From assembly GCA_022361135.1 (NCBI GenBank), contig JAKSBM010000448.1, positions 1 through 6,445 on the forward strand: 6,445 nt of DNA. Reading direction: 5' to 3'. Below are positions 6,116-6,445 of the stretch, piece by piece. Below the pieces are notes generated by a model, which was not told the origin of the DNA, did not search any database, and was given only the letters and a program-made list of their open reading frames with translations. This DNA is from Desulfobacterales bacterium (lineage in GTDB: Bacteria > Desulfobacterota > Desulfobacteria > Desulfobacterales > Desulfobacteraceae). Within the stretch, counting starts at the first letter, position 1. The number at the start of each line of letters is the position of its first letter. The position numbers were made by a program, and so were the translations under genes.

Positions 6116-6445
6116 CCCCTTGCGAATTGCTGCTCCTGCCAAAGTGTTTTGTATAAGCCTCCTGCTTTCAGGAGTTCTTCGTGTGAGCCTTTTTGGGCAA
6201 TTTTACCGCGGTCCATGACCACAATTTGGTCTGCACCCACAATGGTATTGAGGGTGTGGGCAATGACAATCAGGGTTTTTGAGACCACCATGGCATTGAT
6301 GGCCTCCTGGATGAAGTGGGCATTTTCCGGGTCCAGGGAAGAGGTGGCCTCGTCCAGAAGAACGATGGGGGCGTCCTTGAGGATGGCCCTGGCAATGGAA
6401 ATCCGCTGTTTTTCTCCGCCGGAAAGGTTGGCCCCGTTTTCATCC
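6091..6445 (-). CDS. ABC exporter-type ATPase, C-terminal fragment of nucleotide-binding domain
   Basis: The last 117 codons of a gene that begins beyond the right edge; it ends with TGA at 6091-6093. Visible in order are the ABC signature LSGGEKQR, the Walker B and D-loop stretch IVLLDEATSSLD, the H-loop histidine in IAHTLNTI, then MDRGKIAQKGSHEELL, which is typical of type I exporter ATPases that carry their membrane domain on the same chain. The usual IAHRLSTI is IAHTLNTI here, with the key His kept. The protein ends in a GWKF-like tail. Next to a salicylate-NRPS operon, the likely role is inner-membrane siderophore transport, as for the YbtP/YbtQ pair of yersiniabactin systems, but the substrate cannot be read from this fragment. 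The end overlaps the NusG-paralog start, so the two are probably in one transcript. Confidence 0.9.
   Translation of the reverse strand, partial: DENGANLSGGEKQRISIARAILKDAPIVLLDEATSSLDPENAHFIQEAINAMVVSKTLIVIAHTLNTIVGADQIVVMDRGKIAQKGSHEELLKAGGLYKTLWQEQQFARGWKFKPHH

Overview
The window reads as part of a biosynthetic operon for a salicylate-capped, thiazoline-type nonribosomal peptide siderophore (yersiniabactin/pyochelin-like logic). Every supported gene lies on the minus strand, so transcription runs from position 6445 towards position 1. The organism looks like a Gram-negative bacterium of moderate G+C. A NusG paralog plus an NRPS siderophore system would fit an environmental proteobacterium or Desulfobacterota member, but nothing here fixes the taxon.

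Layout in transcription order: (1) 6445-6091, the C-terminal end of an ABC exporter-type ATPase (signature motif, Walker B, D-loop and H-loop visible). (2) About 6115-5543, a specialised NusG paralog of the UpxY/RfaH/LoaP kind (NGN plus KOW-like domain), whose start overlaps the end of the ABC gene. (3) 5542-5266, a 277-base A+T-richer leader with three perfect inverted repeats and a possible promoter. (4) 5265-2317, a 982-residue fusion of a salicylate/aryl-AMP ligase (EntE/DhbE/YbtE family) with a salicylate synthase (MbtI/Irp9/YbtS family). (5) From 2278 off the left edge, an NRPS beginning aryl carrier protein - heterocyclization domain - adenylation domain, like HMWP2 (Irp2) or PchE.

Together the genes give a coherent route. 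The synthase half of the fusion makes salicylate from chorismate, and the ligase half adenylates it and loads it onto the aryl carrier at Ser42 of the NRPS. The Cy domain then condenses and cyclizes it with the amino acid chosen by the A domain, whose first visible code residues (Asp, Leu) fit cysteine. The product of this stage would be a hydroxyphenyl-thiazoline. The ABC protein is a plausible siderophore transporter. The NusG paralog, sitting just before a structured leader and then very long biosynthetic genes, is a plausible operon-specific processive antiterminator.

The two most notable points are the ligase-synthase fusion in one polypeptide and the LoaP/UpxY-type factor wired into a siderophore operon with candidate RNA hairpins directly downstream. 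I see no tRNA, rRNA, CRISPR, insertion sequence or plus-strand gene.
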